Below, piece after piece: positions 52,000 to 61,336 of a stretch of DNA of 64,000 nucleotides. How positions within the stretch are numbered: position 1 is the first letter of the stretch; every line of letters begins with the position of its first letter. The notes beneath the pieces are model-generated. The model ran no database searches and was not told the origin of the DNA. It saw only the letters and a program-made list of their open reading frames with translations. The DNA comes from Balneolaceae bacterium. GTDB lineage: Bacteria > Bacteroidota > Rhodothermia > Balneolales > Balneolaceae. Position numbers and translations under genes: made by a program. Where the stretch lies: contig JAFIES010000032.1 of assembly GCA_020832415.1 (NCBI GenBank), forward strand, positions 1-64,000. The letters are read 5' to 3'.

Positions 52000-52805
52000 T
52001 GCTTTTTCTGTTGCTCATTTTGTGCGGTATTCTGGCCGGTATTATTGCAGGCCTTTTTGGATTGGGTGGCGGCATTCTCTTTACGCCTATTTTGTTCATT
52101 CTGTTCACTTCTTACAGTCTGCCTGAACCTGCCACCTGGGCGATTGCAACATCGCTCTTTTGCACATTTACGGCTTCGATAAGCAGTTCAATTCAGCAGC
52201 GAAACCAGCGAAACTTTTACTGGAAAGAGGGCTTGACCGTTGGACTTCTGGGCAGTGCAGGTGTCTATTTCGGGAAACGGATGGTGCTGTCAGATTTTTA
52301 CACAGAGCAGGTATTTGTAGCTGTTTTTTCCCTTCTTTTGGTCGCTGTAGCCATACTTTTTTATCGAAGAAGTAAAGGTAAAACGGTTGAAACTACCGAG
52401 ACAGAAAAACCGGGTATATTCAAATTTTCAGCAACCGGTGGTTTTGGCGGGTTCATAGCGGCACTGGCGGGCGTTGGCGGTGGTATTGTGATGGTACCGA
52501 TGATGAACCTTCTGCTTAAACTAAAGATGACGAAAGCTGTAAGTATCTCTTCACTGGCAATTGTTTTTATCTCGTTATCAGGGTGGCTGCAGTTTGCCTT
52601 TTTTGCAGGCAGCCCGAATGGCATGACAGAATACCGGATTGGGTATGTAGATTTCGGAACCGGACTACCACTGATATTTGGAGCTTTTATCGGTGGATTT
52701 TTGGGAGTATGGATTGGAAAACGGATATCACAAAAAATTATTCAGATAAGCTTTTCAGTCTTAATTGTAATTATTGCCATCCTGATGATTCAGAGTATTT
52801 TATGA
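51999..52805 (+). CDS. Sulfite exporter TauE/SafE family permease
   Basis: This 268-residue inner-membrane protein has about eight helices in two homologous halves. Each half opens with a glycine-rich helix: IIAGLFGLGGGILFTPILF near the start and FIAALAGVGGGIVMVPMMN at about 150-170. These are the TauE/SafE signature. It probably exports an organic or inorganic anion such as sulfite or sulfoacetate. It overlaps the PhzF-like gene by one base, so the two are co-translated, and its end overlaps the convergent second TauE gene by 6 bp. Confidence 0.92.
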   Translation: MLFLLLILCGILAGIIAGLFGLGGGILFTPILFILFTSYSLPEPATWAIATSLFCTFTASISSSIQQRNQRNFYWKEGLTVGLLGSAGVYFGKRMVLSDFYTEQVFVAVFSLLLVAVAILFYRRSKGKTVETTETEKPGIFKFSATGGFGGFIAALAGVGGGIVMVPMMNLLLKLKMTKAVSISSLAIVFISLSGWLQFAFFAGSPNGMTEYRIGYVDFGTGLPLIFGAFIGGFLGVWIGKRISQKIIQISFSVLIVIIAILMIQSIL

Positions 52806-53774
52806 TTTTTTATAGGCACCATTTCTCTTCGTAAGAACAAAGAAAATCAGCAAACCCACAGAAAAAATGATACTTGAAAAGAGCATTAACTCGCTGTTGG
52901 GGCGTATAATAAAAAGCGCAGTTATAAACTGAATAACGATGATGGAGATAAGAATAGTGGAGATTGTTTTTCTTCCGATAAGAGTAATCACGAACGCTCC
53001 GAGTGGTGCTCCAAAAATCACAACAGGTATACAAACCAGCAGATAATTGATAGCCTCCGTTTGCATGGTATCAATAATAAACAGGTGAAGAATAAACCCT
53101 ATAAATGCATTGGAAGCCATTAAAATAACTGAAGTTGGAGTTGCAACTTTTTCGGAAAGCCCATACTTGAGTACAACGTAAGAAAAGGTGCAAATATCAA
53201 TTCCATTACCCAGAACGGAGCTGAAAACACCCCCGATAATACCAACAGCAAGAAGCTCAACTTTTTGCGAAGTATTAAGTACCGGGAGCTTGTTGACGCT
53301 GTTTCGTTTACTGATGAAATTCACAACCCACAGTGCAATACCAAAACTCAGCCAGAATGAGACGAACATCATCTTTGCATAATCCGGTTTGATGAGTGGC
53401 ACAATTGTGTACGAACCCAGAATAATGCCAATAAAACCTCCGATACCTGCCAGTATCAGATAGTTCATCTCAATTTTAATTTTTGAGAGGAAAATCCAGA
53501 TTGCAGCAAAGGTCATCCCAAATGTTTGAATAGCAAAACTGAAATTTCTGGCTACATCCGGTTCAATGTTAAAGAGCAGGGTCATGGCGGGGTAAGCTAT
53601 GGCACCACCACCCTCAGAACTCGCCCCCGCTATGAAAGATCCCACAACCATCGTGAGAGTCATGAACCAGTTATCTCTGAACAGACTCCAGGATTCTGTT
53701 TGAGTCATATACAAAATCCAGAGGAGCAGTACAGATCCTGCAAGAAAGGAGAAAACAATCAGTGGTTTCTTCAA
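52800..53774 (-). CDS. Second TauE/SafE family permease
   Basis: This 324-residue membrane protein of the same superfamily as its neighbour is longer and only distantly related. Helix 1 is LIVFSFLAGSVLLLWILY; the signature SFIAGASSEGGGAIAYPAMT is in the first half, and AVGIIGGVFSSVLGNGIDICTF in the second. The EGGGAIAYP segment replaces the simple GGG helix. It is encoded convergently with the first TauE gene, so it is a separate unit rather than an operon partner. The substrate is unknown. Confidence 0.9.
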   Translation of the reverse strand: MKKPLIVFSFLAGSVLLLWILYMTQTESWSLFRDNWFMTLTMVVGSFIAGASSEGGGAIAYPAMTLLFNIEPDVARNFSFAIQTFGMTFAAIWIFLSKIKIEMNYLILAGIGGFIGIILGSYTIVPLIKPDYAKMMFVSFWLSFGIALWVVNFISKRNSVNKLPVLNTSQKVELLAVGIIGGVFSSVLGNGIDICTFSYVVLKYGLSEKVATPTSVILMASNAFIGFILHLFIIDTMQTEAINYLLVCIPVVIFGAPLGAFVITLIGRKTISTILISIIVIQFITALFIIRPNSELMLFSSIIFSVGLLIFFVLTKRNGAYKKS

Positions 53775-53882
53775 CGTGTTAAATGTAATGGGATATTGGC
53801 AGTTTGCAGAGTTGTAAAAATCAAAGAATCGGGCTAATCGTTCAATCTTTTATGTTGATGAGCGGAAAACTAATTCTGTTTG

Positions 53883-54359
53883 TCAGGGGATTACAGGCAG
53901 AGCTTCTTTCCCCGTTTTTGCCAGGAACCATCGCATACATTTATGGATGATGTCAGGTTCAGCAAACATCATCGGGCAGCCACCGGGAATCAGAGAGATA
54001 CCGTACTGTTTTGCAATTGATTCAGCATCAGGGTGATAACTTCCCTGGCCAAATGAACGATGAATCCATACCCACTTAACCCCGGATTTGCCACAATCAT
54101 GAATCAGATCGGGTGTAACATCAGGGTGAGTTGCGATGATTACAACATCAGGAATAACCGGAAGTGATTGAATGTCGGGATAGCATGTTTCACCGTCTAT
54201 TTCTTCTCTATTGGGATTAATGGGATAGACTGAATAGCCATGTTTAAGCAGTTTCTTAAATACAATATTACCGGCGGTATCTCCCTTCGATGATACTCCG
54301 GCAATTGCCATTACTTTAAAATTGAGAAAATCGCCAGCCGTTTTCTTTAAGGAGCTCAT
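53883..54359 (-). CDS. CoA-binding protein (YccU-like)
   Basis: This 158-residue protein is a stand-alone CoA_binding Rossmann domain. MAIAGVSSKGDTAGNIVFKK is the nucleotide-binding start, HGYSVYPINPNREEIDGETC and VVIIATHPDVTPDLIHDC are conserved blocks, and LIPGGCPMMFAEP is the typical C-terminal motif. It probably binds CoA or a related cofactor in the cytosol; the role is unknown. It is divergent from the orphan response regulator across a 213-bp gap that holds only AT-rich promoter-like DNA. Confidence 0.92.
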   Translation of the reverse strand: MSSLKKTAGDFLNFKVMAIAGVSSKGDTAGNIVFKKLLKHGYSVYPINPNREEIDGETCYPDIQSLPVIPDVVIIATHPDVTPDLIHDCGKSGVKWVWIHRSFGQGSYHPDAESIAKQYGISLIPGGCPMMFAEPDIIHKCMRWFLAKTGKEALPVIP

Positions 54360-54572
54360 AATTTTATGATTTTAAATAAGGTATACATATGAAATGTAGA
54401 TATAAATCCCGATTCTTTCCCGAAAATTGAAAGATAAACAGCTTCTAAACCTGTATCAGAGATGTTTTTTTAGTTCAGAAAAAAAATTCAAAAAAAAGTG
54501 TAACAAATTGATAGTTCGTGCATCATATCATTAGACGCACAATGTTATATTATCAATTAAGCGATATTTGAA

Positions 54573-55181
54573 ATGAAAGTAAGTTTTATGAAAACCTGCG
54601 TACTTTTCCCGAAAGCATTCTCATACAATTATATTGATGGTTCTGTAGCCCACTCAATGGATTCACCTACGCTGTACGAAGAGTATCTAAGTCCAAGCGA
54701 TTTGGCTGGCCCAAAATTGATCAGAAAGCGAATGACATCACGAAGCATGTCTCTGATGCACAGGGACAGGGCAGGAGTAAACCCTGTTAAGAAAAAACCT
54801 AAGATGCTTCATGTTGAAGACAGCGCACAGATTCGCTTACTTGTATCCATATTTCTGAAAAATGAGTTTGATGTTGAGAGTGTGGAAAATGGTGAGGTTG
54901 CACTAAAACAGGTTAAATCAAAACAGTATGACTTCATTTTGATGGATATTAATCTCGGAAGAGGTATTGATGGATTTGATGTGATCAATGAAATAAGAGA
55001 TCTAGAGAATTATAAGTCAACTCCAATAATCGCTCTCACAACAAATGATTATCCAAATGTGAGGGAGGCCTGCCTGAAATCTCGGGTTAATGCATACATA
55101 CAAAAACCGTTTGAAAAAACATATCTCATTGGCACAATTCAGGAAATTAACAACAGATTAGAGAAAGAAAATAACGCTTAA
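54573..55181 (+). CDS. Orphan receiver-domain response regulator with N-terminal extension
   Basis: This 202-residue protein has a receiver domain at about residues 77-195. Acidic pocket residues are E82/D83 (LHVEDSAQIR), the phospho-acceptor is D125 (FILMDINLGRG), and the switch and Lys regions are IIALTTNDY and AYIQKPFEK. There is no DNA-binding or enzymatic output domain. The first 75 residues are a non-conserved, partly basic extension (RKRMTSRSMSLMHRD); translation might instead begin lower, but the only internal ATGs are in that extension. No kinase gene is adjacent. It is followed 10 bp later by the membrane TPR protein, so it may control that protein by contact. Confidence 0.85.
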   Translation: MKVSFMKTCVLFPKAFSYNYIDGSVAHSMDSPTLYEEYLSPSDLAGPKLIRKRMTSRSMSLMHRDRAGVNPVKKKPKMLHVEDSAQIRLLVSIFLKNEFDVESVENGEVALKQVKSKQYDFILMDINLGRGIDGFDVINEIRDLENYKSTPIIALTTNDYPNVREACLKSRVNAYIQKPFEKTYLIGTIQEINNRLEKENNA

Positions 55182-55191
55182 GTCACCTACA

Positions 55192-55947
55192 ATGATCAAT
55201 AACAATGACATAAAATTTTCCATTCATGAATTTCTGGAAGGTAACCTTAGCGAAAGCCAAACAGAAGAACTGTGGGCAGAACTATTAGCCAGTCCTGATG
55301 ACCTTGAATATCTTGAAACATTAACTACTCTCAAATCAATGGGGCAAAATGGGGCATTTAGTTCAATTGATGAAACACCGGTTTACTCCTTAAATAATAA
55401 AACTGAGCAAGTTCATACCGGCTTTTTTAGCAGCATTAGACCATATCTCGTTGCCGCATCTATCCTGATTGCCGGTATGCTTGTTCTTTATAATGCATTC
55501 CCTCCGGCAAACTTCACTTCAGAAATAACACCTATTTCTGTGATTGAGTACGATATTGAAAGATCTGCTGAAGTTGCCACACAGTTTGAATATCATTTAC
55601 AGCAAGCTGTTTCATACACTGCTTCAGGTGATCTTAACACTGCAATTTCTGAACTTGAAACTGCCAGAGAGCTTGAATTATCAGATTTACAGTTAACGGA
55701 ACTGGAAATTGTACATGGAACTATTTATTACAACTCAGGTGAATTTGCTAATGCTTCGATTGTTTTCACTTCAATAAGCAATAAGGATCAAATTGATACA
55801 CATAATCTTGAAAAAAGCTTATGGTATCTTGCTAATTCACAAATACACTTAAATCAACTTGAAGAGGCCAGGGACAATATTAAGCAAGTAATAGAACTTG
55901 ACGGGGCATTCAGCAGAATAGCAAAAAACATGATAGAGAGCTTTTGA
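55192..55947 (+). CDS. Single-pass membrane protein: anti-sigma-like N-terminus plus periplasmic TPR domain
   Basis: The protein is 251 residues. Residues 1-55 form short acidic helices (FSIHEFLEGNLSESQTEELW, LLASPDDLEYLETL) of the type found at the start of anti-sigma factors, without the zinc HCC motif. One membrane helix is at 84-101 (YLVAASILIAGMLVLYNA). Residues about 125-250 are TPR-like pairs (AVSYTASGDLNTAISELETA, YYNSGEFANASIVF, HLNQLEEARDNIKQVIELDG). The layout suggests it senses protein contacts outside and holds a factor inside. I infer it may be partner of the ECF-like sigma factor at 60055 and of the CHAT protein at 56328. It is preceded by the orphan receiver gene. The following 380 bp hold no gene. 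Confidence 0.65.
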   Translation: MINNNDIKFSIHEFLEGNLSESQTEELWAELLASPDDLEYLETLTTLKSMGQNGAFSSIDETPVYSLNNKTEQVHTGFFSSIRPYLVAASILIAGMLVLYNAFPPANFTSEITPISVIEYDIERSAEVATQFEYHLQQAVSYTASGDLNTAISELETARELELSDLQLTELEIVHGTIYYNSGEFANASIVFTSISNKDQIDTHNLEKSLWYLANSQIHLNQLEEARDNIKQVIELDGAFSRIAKNMIESF

Positions 55948-56019
55948 CAGTTCAACTTTGTCTGGCATATTTAATTGAAATTGACTGAAGACAAGTTTAA
56001 TACAATTATCCAAAGACAA

Positions 56020-56051
56020 TACTTCAGCTATTGCTCACCTGAGCTGAAGTA
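56020..56051. other. Stem-loop in the gene-free stretch 55948-56327
   Basis: TACTTCAGCT and AGCTGAAGTA pair perfectly over 10 bp around a 12-nt loop. No T-tract follows on the plus strand (CAGATTATG), and on the minus strand the exit is ATTGTCTTTGG. It could be a processing or Rho-related signal between the convergent transcripts of the TPR membrane protein and the CHAT gene. The rest of the 380-bp gap shows no frame of note. Confidence 0.4.
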
Positions 56052-56327
56052 CAGATTATGAGAAGATTATTCATTTGGCTTCGAGATATCAATGATGGAA
56101 CGATATTGTAAGTACAATGAAAATATAGTAGAGTTAAAGGAAAGTATGCATTTGATTGATTGAACTCCTATTGAAGCCGCTAATTTGTTAAATACATAGC
56201 GAAAATTGAGCTAAGACACATCTCATCTGATTCCAAAACCAAGGGAAGGCATGCTAATAGTTGGCTAGGTTACCCAAGGGCTGATAAGAGGAGAGCAATG
56301 ATTGATTATACAATATCATTTTTTACT

Positions 56328-59300
56328 CTAAGTGCTTTTCAGGTCATTTTTATTACCCAAAATTACAATAACACTGCTGCCAATAATAATTACAAAGCCA
56401 AGAGACAGAAAGAATATTGCGGTAAAATGATTTTGGCGGGGAAGTGGTGAACTAATATTTCCATATAGTACAAATGACCCCCATAAATAGGGATCACTAT
56501 TGGTGTTGTTTAAGTAAGTAAGCCTCGCCTGCCTGAGAGATTCAGCTTTATTCTCACCACTATTTAGAGATCGGTAAAAGTTAACAGATATTTCGGATGC
56601 GGTCTGATCGCGTACAGGCCATAAGTTCATCGATAAACTTTTTGCACCGGCAAATGAGAAAGCCCTGGAAAATCCAAGTACACCTGAACCCTGCAGATAT
56701 CCACCGGCACCGGATTCACAAGAACTGAGAAAGATCAGGTCTGCATTTAAATTCATATCGAATAGTTCGTAGGCATGAATTATGCCATCATATTCGGCGG
56801 AAACTTCACCTTTGCTATCATCTGCATAAAGATAAAGTGTGGAGAAAAGCGGGTTTTCATCATTCACTTTACTATGAGTTGCTAAATGTAATATTCTGCT
56901 GTTTCCGGCAATATTTCTGAAATTTCGTTCTGTGCTTTCATTTCCAATGAAAAAAGTTTTCTTCGAAAATGCATCAAGTTGTTCGGAACTTTCTACGATC
57001 TCTTTTGAGCTGAAGGGCAGGTTTTGGAGAAATGGATGTCCTGCTTCCTGAAAGTTTTCTATGCCAAATCCAACCATGTCGTATTCAAAATTACTTTGGC
57101 CGGTGTCAGTACCCTGAATGAGTTCAGTGAGTGAGTTTACATAGCTCACGCTGTATTCTTCTATTAGATACCTGGCAGATCCATAGCTATGGGGAGTATT
57201 TGCCTTTTGCAGCGGCAAGATTTCCAGGGGCAATCTGTAAAACTCTGCGTCAGGGATCATATAAATGTGTTTTATACCGTCAGGGATGCCATCTTCAAAG
57301 AATGTTGTGTAAATATCGTACAGTTTATGCAGATCCGTAGTTCTGTAACCTAAGGTATTAAGGCCACTTCGAAGTACATCCAAGTGATTCTCATCGGCGG
57401 GATATACATTCATTGTGATTCCAGATCGGGTGATTGAAAATCGGTAAATGTCATCTTCAAAGACTGAAAAATAGAAGAGTATTTGATCTGACCTCAAAGT
57501 TCTACGAAGATTGCCGAAAAGTTGGTCATAGTGGCGTTCACTGTAATTTGGAAAAGCCTGGTTTTGAAGTCTGTTTCGTTCTGAAATGGCATTGAGCAAC
57601 TCATTCCCGAGGTAAACTCTCTGTTCACCGGTGGCCGTTTGATATCTGCTTCGAAGTTGTTGAATTCTTGTGCTGATGTTATAGTCTTCAATTAACTGCT
57701 CTTCGGATAGGACTTTGGATTTCAAAAGCGGGTTATTATAAAAACCGGATCTGGAGATATTACGCAATTCACCAATTTTTGAAAGTGCTCTTTGGTATTG
57801 CCCGGTTTCATACATAAGAGTAGTATGAAGTTTAAAGGCTTCAGTAAACTCATTGTCCATTCTCATATGGCCTGTTTGCTGATCAGAACTTTCTCTGAGG
57901 TGATCGGTAATATCTGATATCATTGGTGCAGAGAGGCTAATAGCATCTTGAACCTTATTTTTATTCTGTAGAAGCCGTACTTTAATATTGTTAGCAAGTA
58001 CTCTGATATTAAAGTACTGTGGCAAATAATCTTCCTCACTGAATTGAAAAAGTAATTGCTCTGCTTCGTCAAATCGCCCATCTAAAGTCAACATATTCGC
58101 GTAACGAATAACTGCTTGTACAAAACTTCTTGAATCTTCCCTTGACGAGGATAATTCCATGGCTTTATTAAAGTACTCTTCTGATTTGGCCCATTTTTCC
58201 ATTAAGAGATAAGTGTCACCAATCTCAACATAGCTCATGAAATTATGCTGATAGTTATTGGTCTCAATTGATAAATCAAGAGCATCAAAATAGTACTCTA
58301 ATGCTTTTTCATAATCTGATTCTACAGTTCTTTTATAAATACCAAGTGAAATGTGGATAGAGGCAATATCTGTAGTTAGCTCATTCACTGTAGCAATTTG
58401 TAATGCCTGGCTAAGGTAGTTAAAGGCAAGATCTGTATCGTTTTGGCGCCTGTAGTAGATGAAAAGATTTCGTAGAATTGATAATTGCTGACTGTAGTTT
58501 TCTTCCTGAGAGGCAATATCAAAGGCATTTAATTGAAATTGAACGTACCTGTCAAACTGGCCCGAGTTTAAGTAACTTATCGCTAAATTATTGAAGAGAG
58601 CCGCTTGATAGCGGGAATCTAGAACAGAATAATCCTGCTCAAATACACTTTCAAATTCTCTAAGAGATGCATTCACATTACCTACCCTGAAGAGCAGAAG
58701 GGCATAGTCCATTTTGATAGATAGATAATCGTTTAAGTCTCCAATTGTTTTTGAAATGGGTTGAAGAATTTCAAGATTTATTTTGATAGAATGTGAGTAA
58801 TATCCAAGTACGCGTGTTGCATACGAAATGGTGTCAAAAAGGCTTAAAGTGAAAAATGAATCAGGAAAAGGGTGGCTGTTTGCTAAATCCATTCCAAGTT
58901 CATAGACCATTTGAAAGTTATCTAACCTATCGTATCCATAAATGAGAGCTTGTGTTTTAATACTTCCAGTGACAGGATCTGCTTCAATAACCTCATGCAG
59001 ATTATCATGCCAATAATCCAAAAGTGCTTTTGCTTCCTGTTCAAGTTCCTGGGGAATTTGAGAGCCTATAAATAAATAAATATCATCAACAGTAAATGGC
59101 CTGATTTCATAATAGGCTGGCTGGATTGAACTTTTTAGTAATTTATTTGCAACATCGGGGATAAGTTCAAATATTTCATTCTCTGATTCAAAGAAGGAAA
59201 TAATTTTTTCTCTTTGAAATCTGCTAGCTTCATGTAACGAATAGTTTAGATAAGTTGGATTTTGAGTATCTAAATACAGTTCAAATAACATTTGACTGGT

Positions 59301-59486
59301 AACGTCAAAAACTGATTGTCCTGAAACAGCAGCTTTCTCATTTGCTTCATCTAAAACACGCAACCAATTTTCAAATATCTCAATTTGATTTTTAGGTTCT
59401 GAAGTGTCAGCAAAATCACCTTGAGGTTCTTGTGCCGTACTAATAACAAATGAAAATAATAATGCAATTTTTGCAATTATGAACAT
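56328..59486 (-). CDS. Exported TPR-CHAT domain putative cysteine protease with C-terminal anchor
   Basis: This 1052-residue protein has a signal peptide to about residue 18 (ALLFSFVISTAQ). TPR-like helices run from about 130 to 600 (ALFNNLAISYLNSGQFDRYV, DIASIHISLGIYKRTVESDY, VEIGDTYLLMEKWAKSEEYF). A CHAT caspase-like domain is at about 690-1015 with the catalytic pair H871 (ILHLATHSKVND) and C923 (IFLSSCESGAGG), followed by SFAGAKSLSMNLWPV. One membrane helix lies at about 1022-1043, then a short KNDLKST cytoplasmic tail. Both catalytic residues are present, so it is probably an active protease facing the periplasm. Most studied CHAT proteases (TPR-CHAT/Csx29) are cytoplasmic. The neighbours suggest a signalling role. 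Confidence 0.88.
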   Translation of the reverse strand: MFIIAKIALLFSFVISTAQEPQGDFADTSEPKNQIEIFENWLRVLDEANEKAAVSGQSVFDVTSQMLFELYLDTQNPTYLNYSLHEASRFQREKIISFFESENEIFELIPDVANKLLKSSIQPAYYEIRPFTVDDIYLFIGSQIPQELEQEAKALLDYWHDNLHEVIEADPVTGSIKTQALIYGYDRLDNFQMVYELGMDLANSHPFPDSFFTLSLFDTISYATRVLGYYSHSIKINLEILQPISKTIGDLNDYLSIKMDYALLLFRVGNVNASLREFESVFEQDYSVLDSRYQAALFNNLAISYLNSGQFDRYVQFQLNAFDIASQEENYSQQLSILRNLFIYYRRQNDTDLAFNYLSQALQIATVNELTTDIASIHISLGIYKRTVESDYEKALEYYFDALDLSIETNNYQHNFMSYVEIGDTYLLMEKWAKSEEYFNKAMELSSSREDSRSFVQAVIRYANMLTLDGRFDEAEQLLFQFSEEDYLPQYFNIRVLANNIKVRLLQNKNKVQDAISLSAPMISDITDHLRESSDQQTGHMRMDNEFTEAFKLHTTLMYETGQYQRALSKIGELRNISRSGFYNNPLLKSKVLSEEQLIEDYNISTRIQQLRSRYQTATGEQRVYLGNELLNAISERNRLQNQAFPNYSERHYDQLFGNLRRTLRSDQILFYFSVFEDDIYRFSITRSGITMNVYPADENHLDVLRSGLNTLGYRTTDLHKLYDIYTTFFEDGIPDGIKHIYMIPDAEFYRLPLEILPLQKANTPHSYGSARYLIEEYSVSYVNSLTELIQGTDTGQSNFEYDMVGFGIENFQEAGHPFLQNLPFSSKEIVESSEQLDAFSKKTFFIGNESTERNFRNIAGNSRILHLATHSKVNDENPLFSTLYLYADDSKGEVSAEYDGIIHAYELFDMNLNADLIFLSSCESGAGGYLQGSGVLGFSRAFSFAGAKSLSMNLWPVRDQTASEISVNFYRSLNSGENKAESLRQARLTYLNNTNSDPYLWGSFVLYGNISSPLPRQNHFTAIFFLSLGFVIIIGSSVIVILGNKNDLKST

Positions 59487-59555
59487 TGCGCAGATGGTTG
59501 CTTATAAGTTAATATCATTAACGCAACATAATAATTTGCAAGATGTATAGAAATA

Positions 59556-59771
59556 TCAATATCTATCCTGGTAACGGTCGCGTGGTCGCACGTCAATCAT
59601 ATCTTCCTGATCACCGCCCCGGATAAAATCAGGTGCTTCCATATTGATGATCTGTGTGTCGTCTGCGTTGAACTGAGTATCGGTATCTTCGAGAGTGGCG
59701 TCGGTAAGTCCAGCGCAGCCTGCTAAGAGTGTAAAGAAGAGAGCTGTGAGAGTAAGTTTGAGAGTTTTCAT
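59556..59771 (-). CDS. Small acidic lipoprotein
   Basis: This 71-residue lipoprotein has signal MKTLKLTLTALFFTLLAG and lipobox LLAGC (Cys19). The mature part of 53 residues is rich in Asp, Thr and Gln (LEDTDTQFNADDTQIINMEA) and ends with a basic RPRDRYQDRY. It lies 69 bp upstream of the CHAT gene on the same strand and may share its transcript. No family is recognised. The 283-bp gap to the sigma gene is extremely AT-rich and holds only divergent promoters. Confidence 0.7.
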   Translation of the reverse strand: MKTLKLTLTALFFTLLAGCAGLTDATLEDTDTQFNADDTQIINMEAPDFIRGGDQEDMIDVRPRDRYQDRY

Positions 59772-60054
59772 AATGAGTCGAGTTTTTAATTGTTGTTGAT
59801 AATATTGAGTTTGTAAATAATGAGTGTCAGAGTTATTGCATAGTTTACGTTAGTATGATGCTTGAGAAAGCAAAATGTTACAATAATTTATAAAATCTAA
59901 TCATATACATTAAAAATATTTAATATTGATTAAATGTAATATACAAACATAAAATAAATTTAATATTTTTGCCTATAAATTTTTGATTCGTATGTTCCAA
60001 GTGAAATTTTTTTAATCTTCAGACAATCCAAGTAGAAAAGAAGGTCGCTGCTTT

Positions 60055-60630
60055 TTGGAAAACAAAAAATTATCTGCCAGGAATTTTTATGAGTTGGTTA
60101 AATCGGGCAATGATTCTGAGATAAATAGAATATCCAGAATAATGGTCAGTAGAATGGCTCTCTATTTAAGATCGGTTATGCGCGTTGAAGATGAGCTTGC
60201 AATGGATTGTGCACAGCAAGCTTTTGAAAACTTTTATGAAAAAATTCTTGAAGATTCCCTGACTGACATTGATAACATTTTTGGATATTTAATTATATCC
60301 GTAAAAAATGAATATCTGATGAGATTACGGAGGGAAAAGTTTGAAGTACCGAGTGATTATGCAATGTTCATTCCCATTCAGGATACTTCTTCAGAAAATA
60401 TTTTTGAGGTATTGTACAGTAAAGAGAGAGAAAAGAAGCTTGAAAAATGCATTCGTGAATTGAAATTTAAAAACAGGAAATTTTTTAAGCTGGTTCTTGA
60501 GTATATCAATGAAAATGATAAGGAGACAGCTAAGATGATTGGAATGAGCTATTCAAATTTCAGAACTAAAAAATCAAGAATTATTGATGCTCTAAAAGAA
60601 TGCGTAAAAAACTCGAACGTTGTCAATTAG
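60055..60630 (+). CDS. ECF-like sigma-70 family RNA polymerase sigma factor
   Basis: This 191-residue sigma factor has two domains. The sigma-2 region is at about 25-95 (ISRIMVSRMALYLRSVMRVE, MDCAQQAFENFYEKI, then IFGYLIISVKNEYLMRLRRE, the -10 recognition helices). The sigma-4 region is at about 127-185 (LEKCIRELKFKNRKFFKLVL and DKETAKMIGMSYSNFRTKKS, the -35 HTH). The start is TTG at 60055; no upstream ATG exists in frame close by. There is no anti-sigma gene directly beside it, but the CHAT/TPR membrane genes lie on the far side of an AT-rich divergent promoter region. The 3' end overlaps the convergent methylase gene by 8 bp. Confidence 0.8.
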   Translation: MENKKLSARNFYELVKSGNDSEINRISRIMVSRMALYLRSVMRVEDELAMDCAQQAFENFYEKILEDSLTDIDNIFGYLIISVKNEYLMRLRREKFEVPSDYAMFIPIQDTSSENIFEVLYSKEREKKLEKCIRELKFKNRKFFKLVLEYINENDKETAKMIGMSYSNFRTKKSRIIDALKECVKNSNVVN

Positions 60631-61336
60631 CATGAATCAGAAAAAGGCATGGTTTTTTCTCTATATCGGGATTGGGTTCCCCATTCCAATCATGCACTTT
60701 CTTGGTTTGAATGAACTCATCATCCTGGGTGATATTACTTGCAATGCATAAGCGTGTTGATGGTTGTAATGTTTTCTTAAGCTGCTCAAAAAGAACTCTG
60801 TTTCTGTGAGGAGTTTCCATAAAGATTTGAGTTCTCTTGGTTCGTTTGGATTCATCCTCCAGTCTGGAAATCTCTTTGATCCGTTCATTTTCGTTAATAG
60901 AAAGGTACCCGTGAAACGCAAAACTCTGGCCATTCATACCCGAAGCCATCAATGCCATCAGTATTGAGGACGGACCAACAAGCGGCACTACCTTTATTCC
61001 ATTTTCATGTGCCAGCTGTACAAAAAGTGCTCCCGGGTCTGCCACACCCGGAGCCCCTGCTTCCGACATCAAACCTACATTCCCATCGTTAAACAACTGC
61101 AGAAAGCTGTAAATTTCATGTTCAGGCGTTTTCTTATTCAAAACTCTGAATGTCAATTGATATTCCGGAGTTGGATGTTTGATCCACTTCAGAAAGCTGA
61201 TAGTTGTTTGCGGTTTTTCAACCACAAATTTTGTGAGCTTTTTTACAGATTCAATTGTATGCTCGGGCAGCACAAAATTCTCTTTTCTTTTACCAATTGG
61301 TGTAGGAATTAAATAAAGAGTAGGATTGCTGTTCAT
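60623..61336 (-). CDS. Tetrapyrrole-methylase-fold SAM-dependent methyltransferase (RsmI-like)
   Basis: This protein of about 237 residues starts at the ATG at 61336 (MNSNPTLYLIPTPIGKRKEN); an upstream GTG at 61360 would add eight residues and looks less likely. RsmI-like motifs are LYLIPTPIG, VGLMSEAGAPGVADPG (SAM-binding), VVPLVGPSSILMALMASGMN, FAFHGYLS, and IFMETPHRNRVLFEQL. RsmI methylates C1402 of 16S rRNA; this shorter Bacteroidota form is a paralogue whose target is not established. It is convergent with the sigma-factor gene. Confidence 0.88.
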   Translation of the reverse strand: MNSNPTLYLIPTPIGKRKENFVLPEHTIESVKKLTKFVVEKPQTTISFLKWIKHPTPEYQLTFRVLNKKTPEHEIYSFLQLFNDGNVGLMSEAGAPGVADPGALFVQLAHENGIKVVPLVGPSSILMALMASGMNGQSFAFHGYLSINENERIKEISRLEDESKRTKRTQIFMETPHRNRVLFEQLKKTLQPSTRLCIASNITQDDEFIQTKKVHDWNGEPNPDIEKKPCLFLIHAN

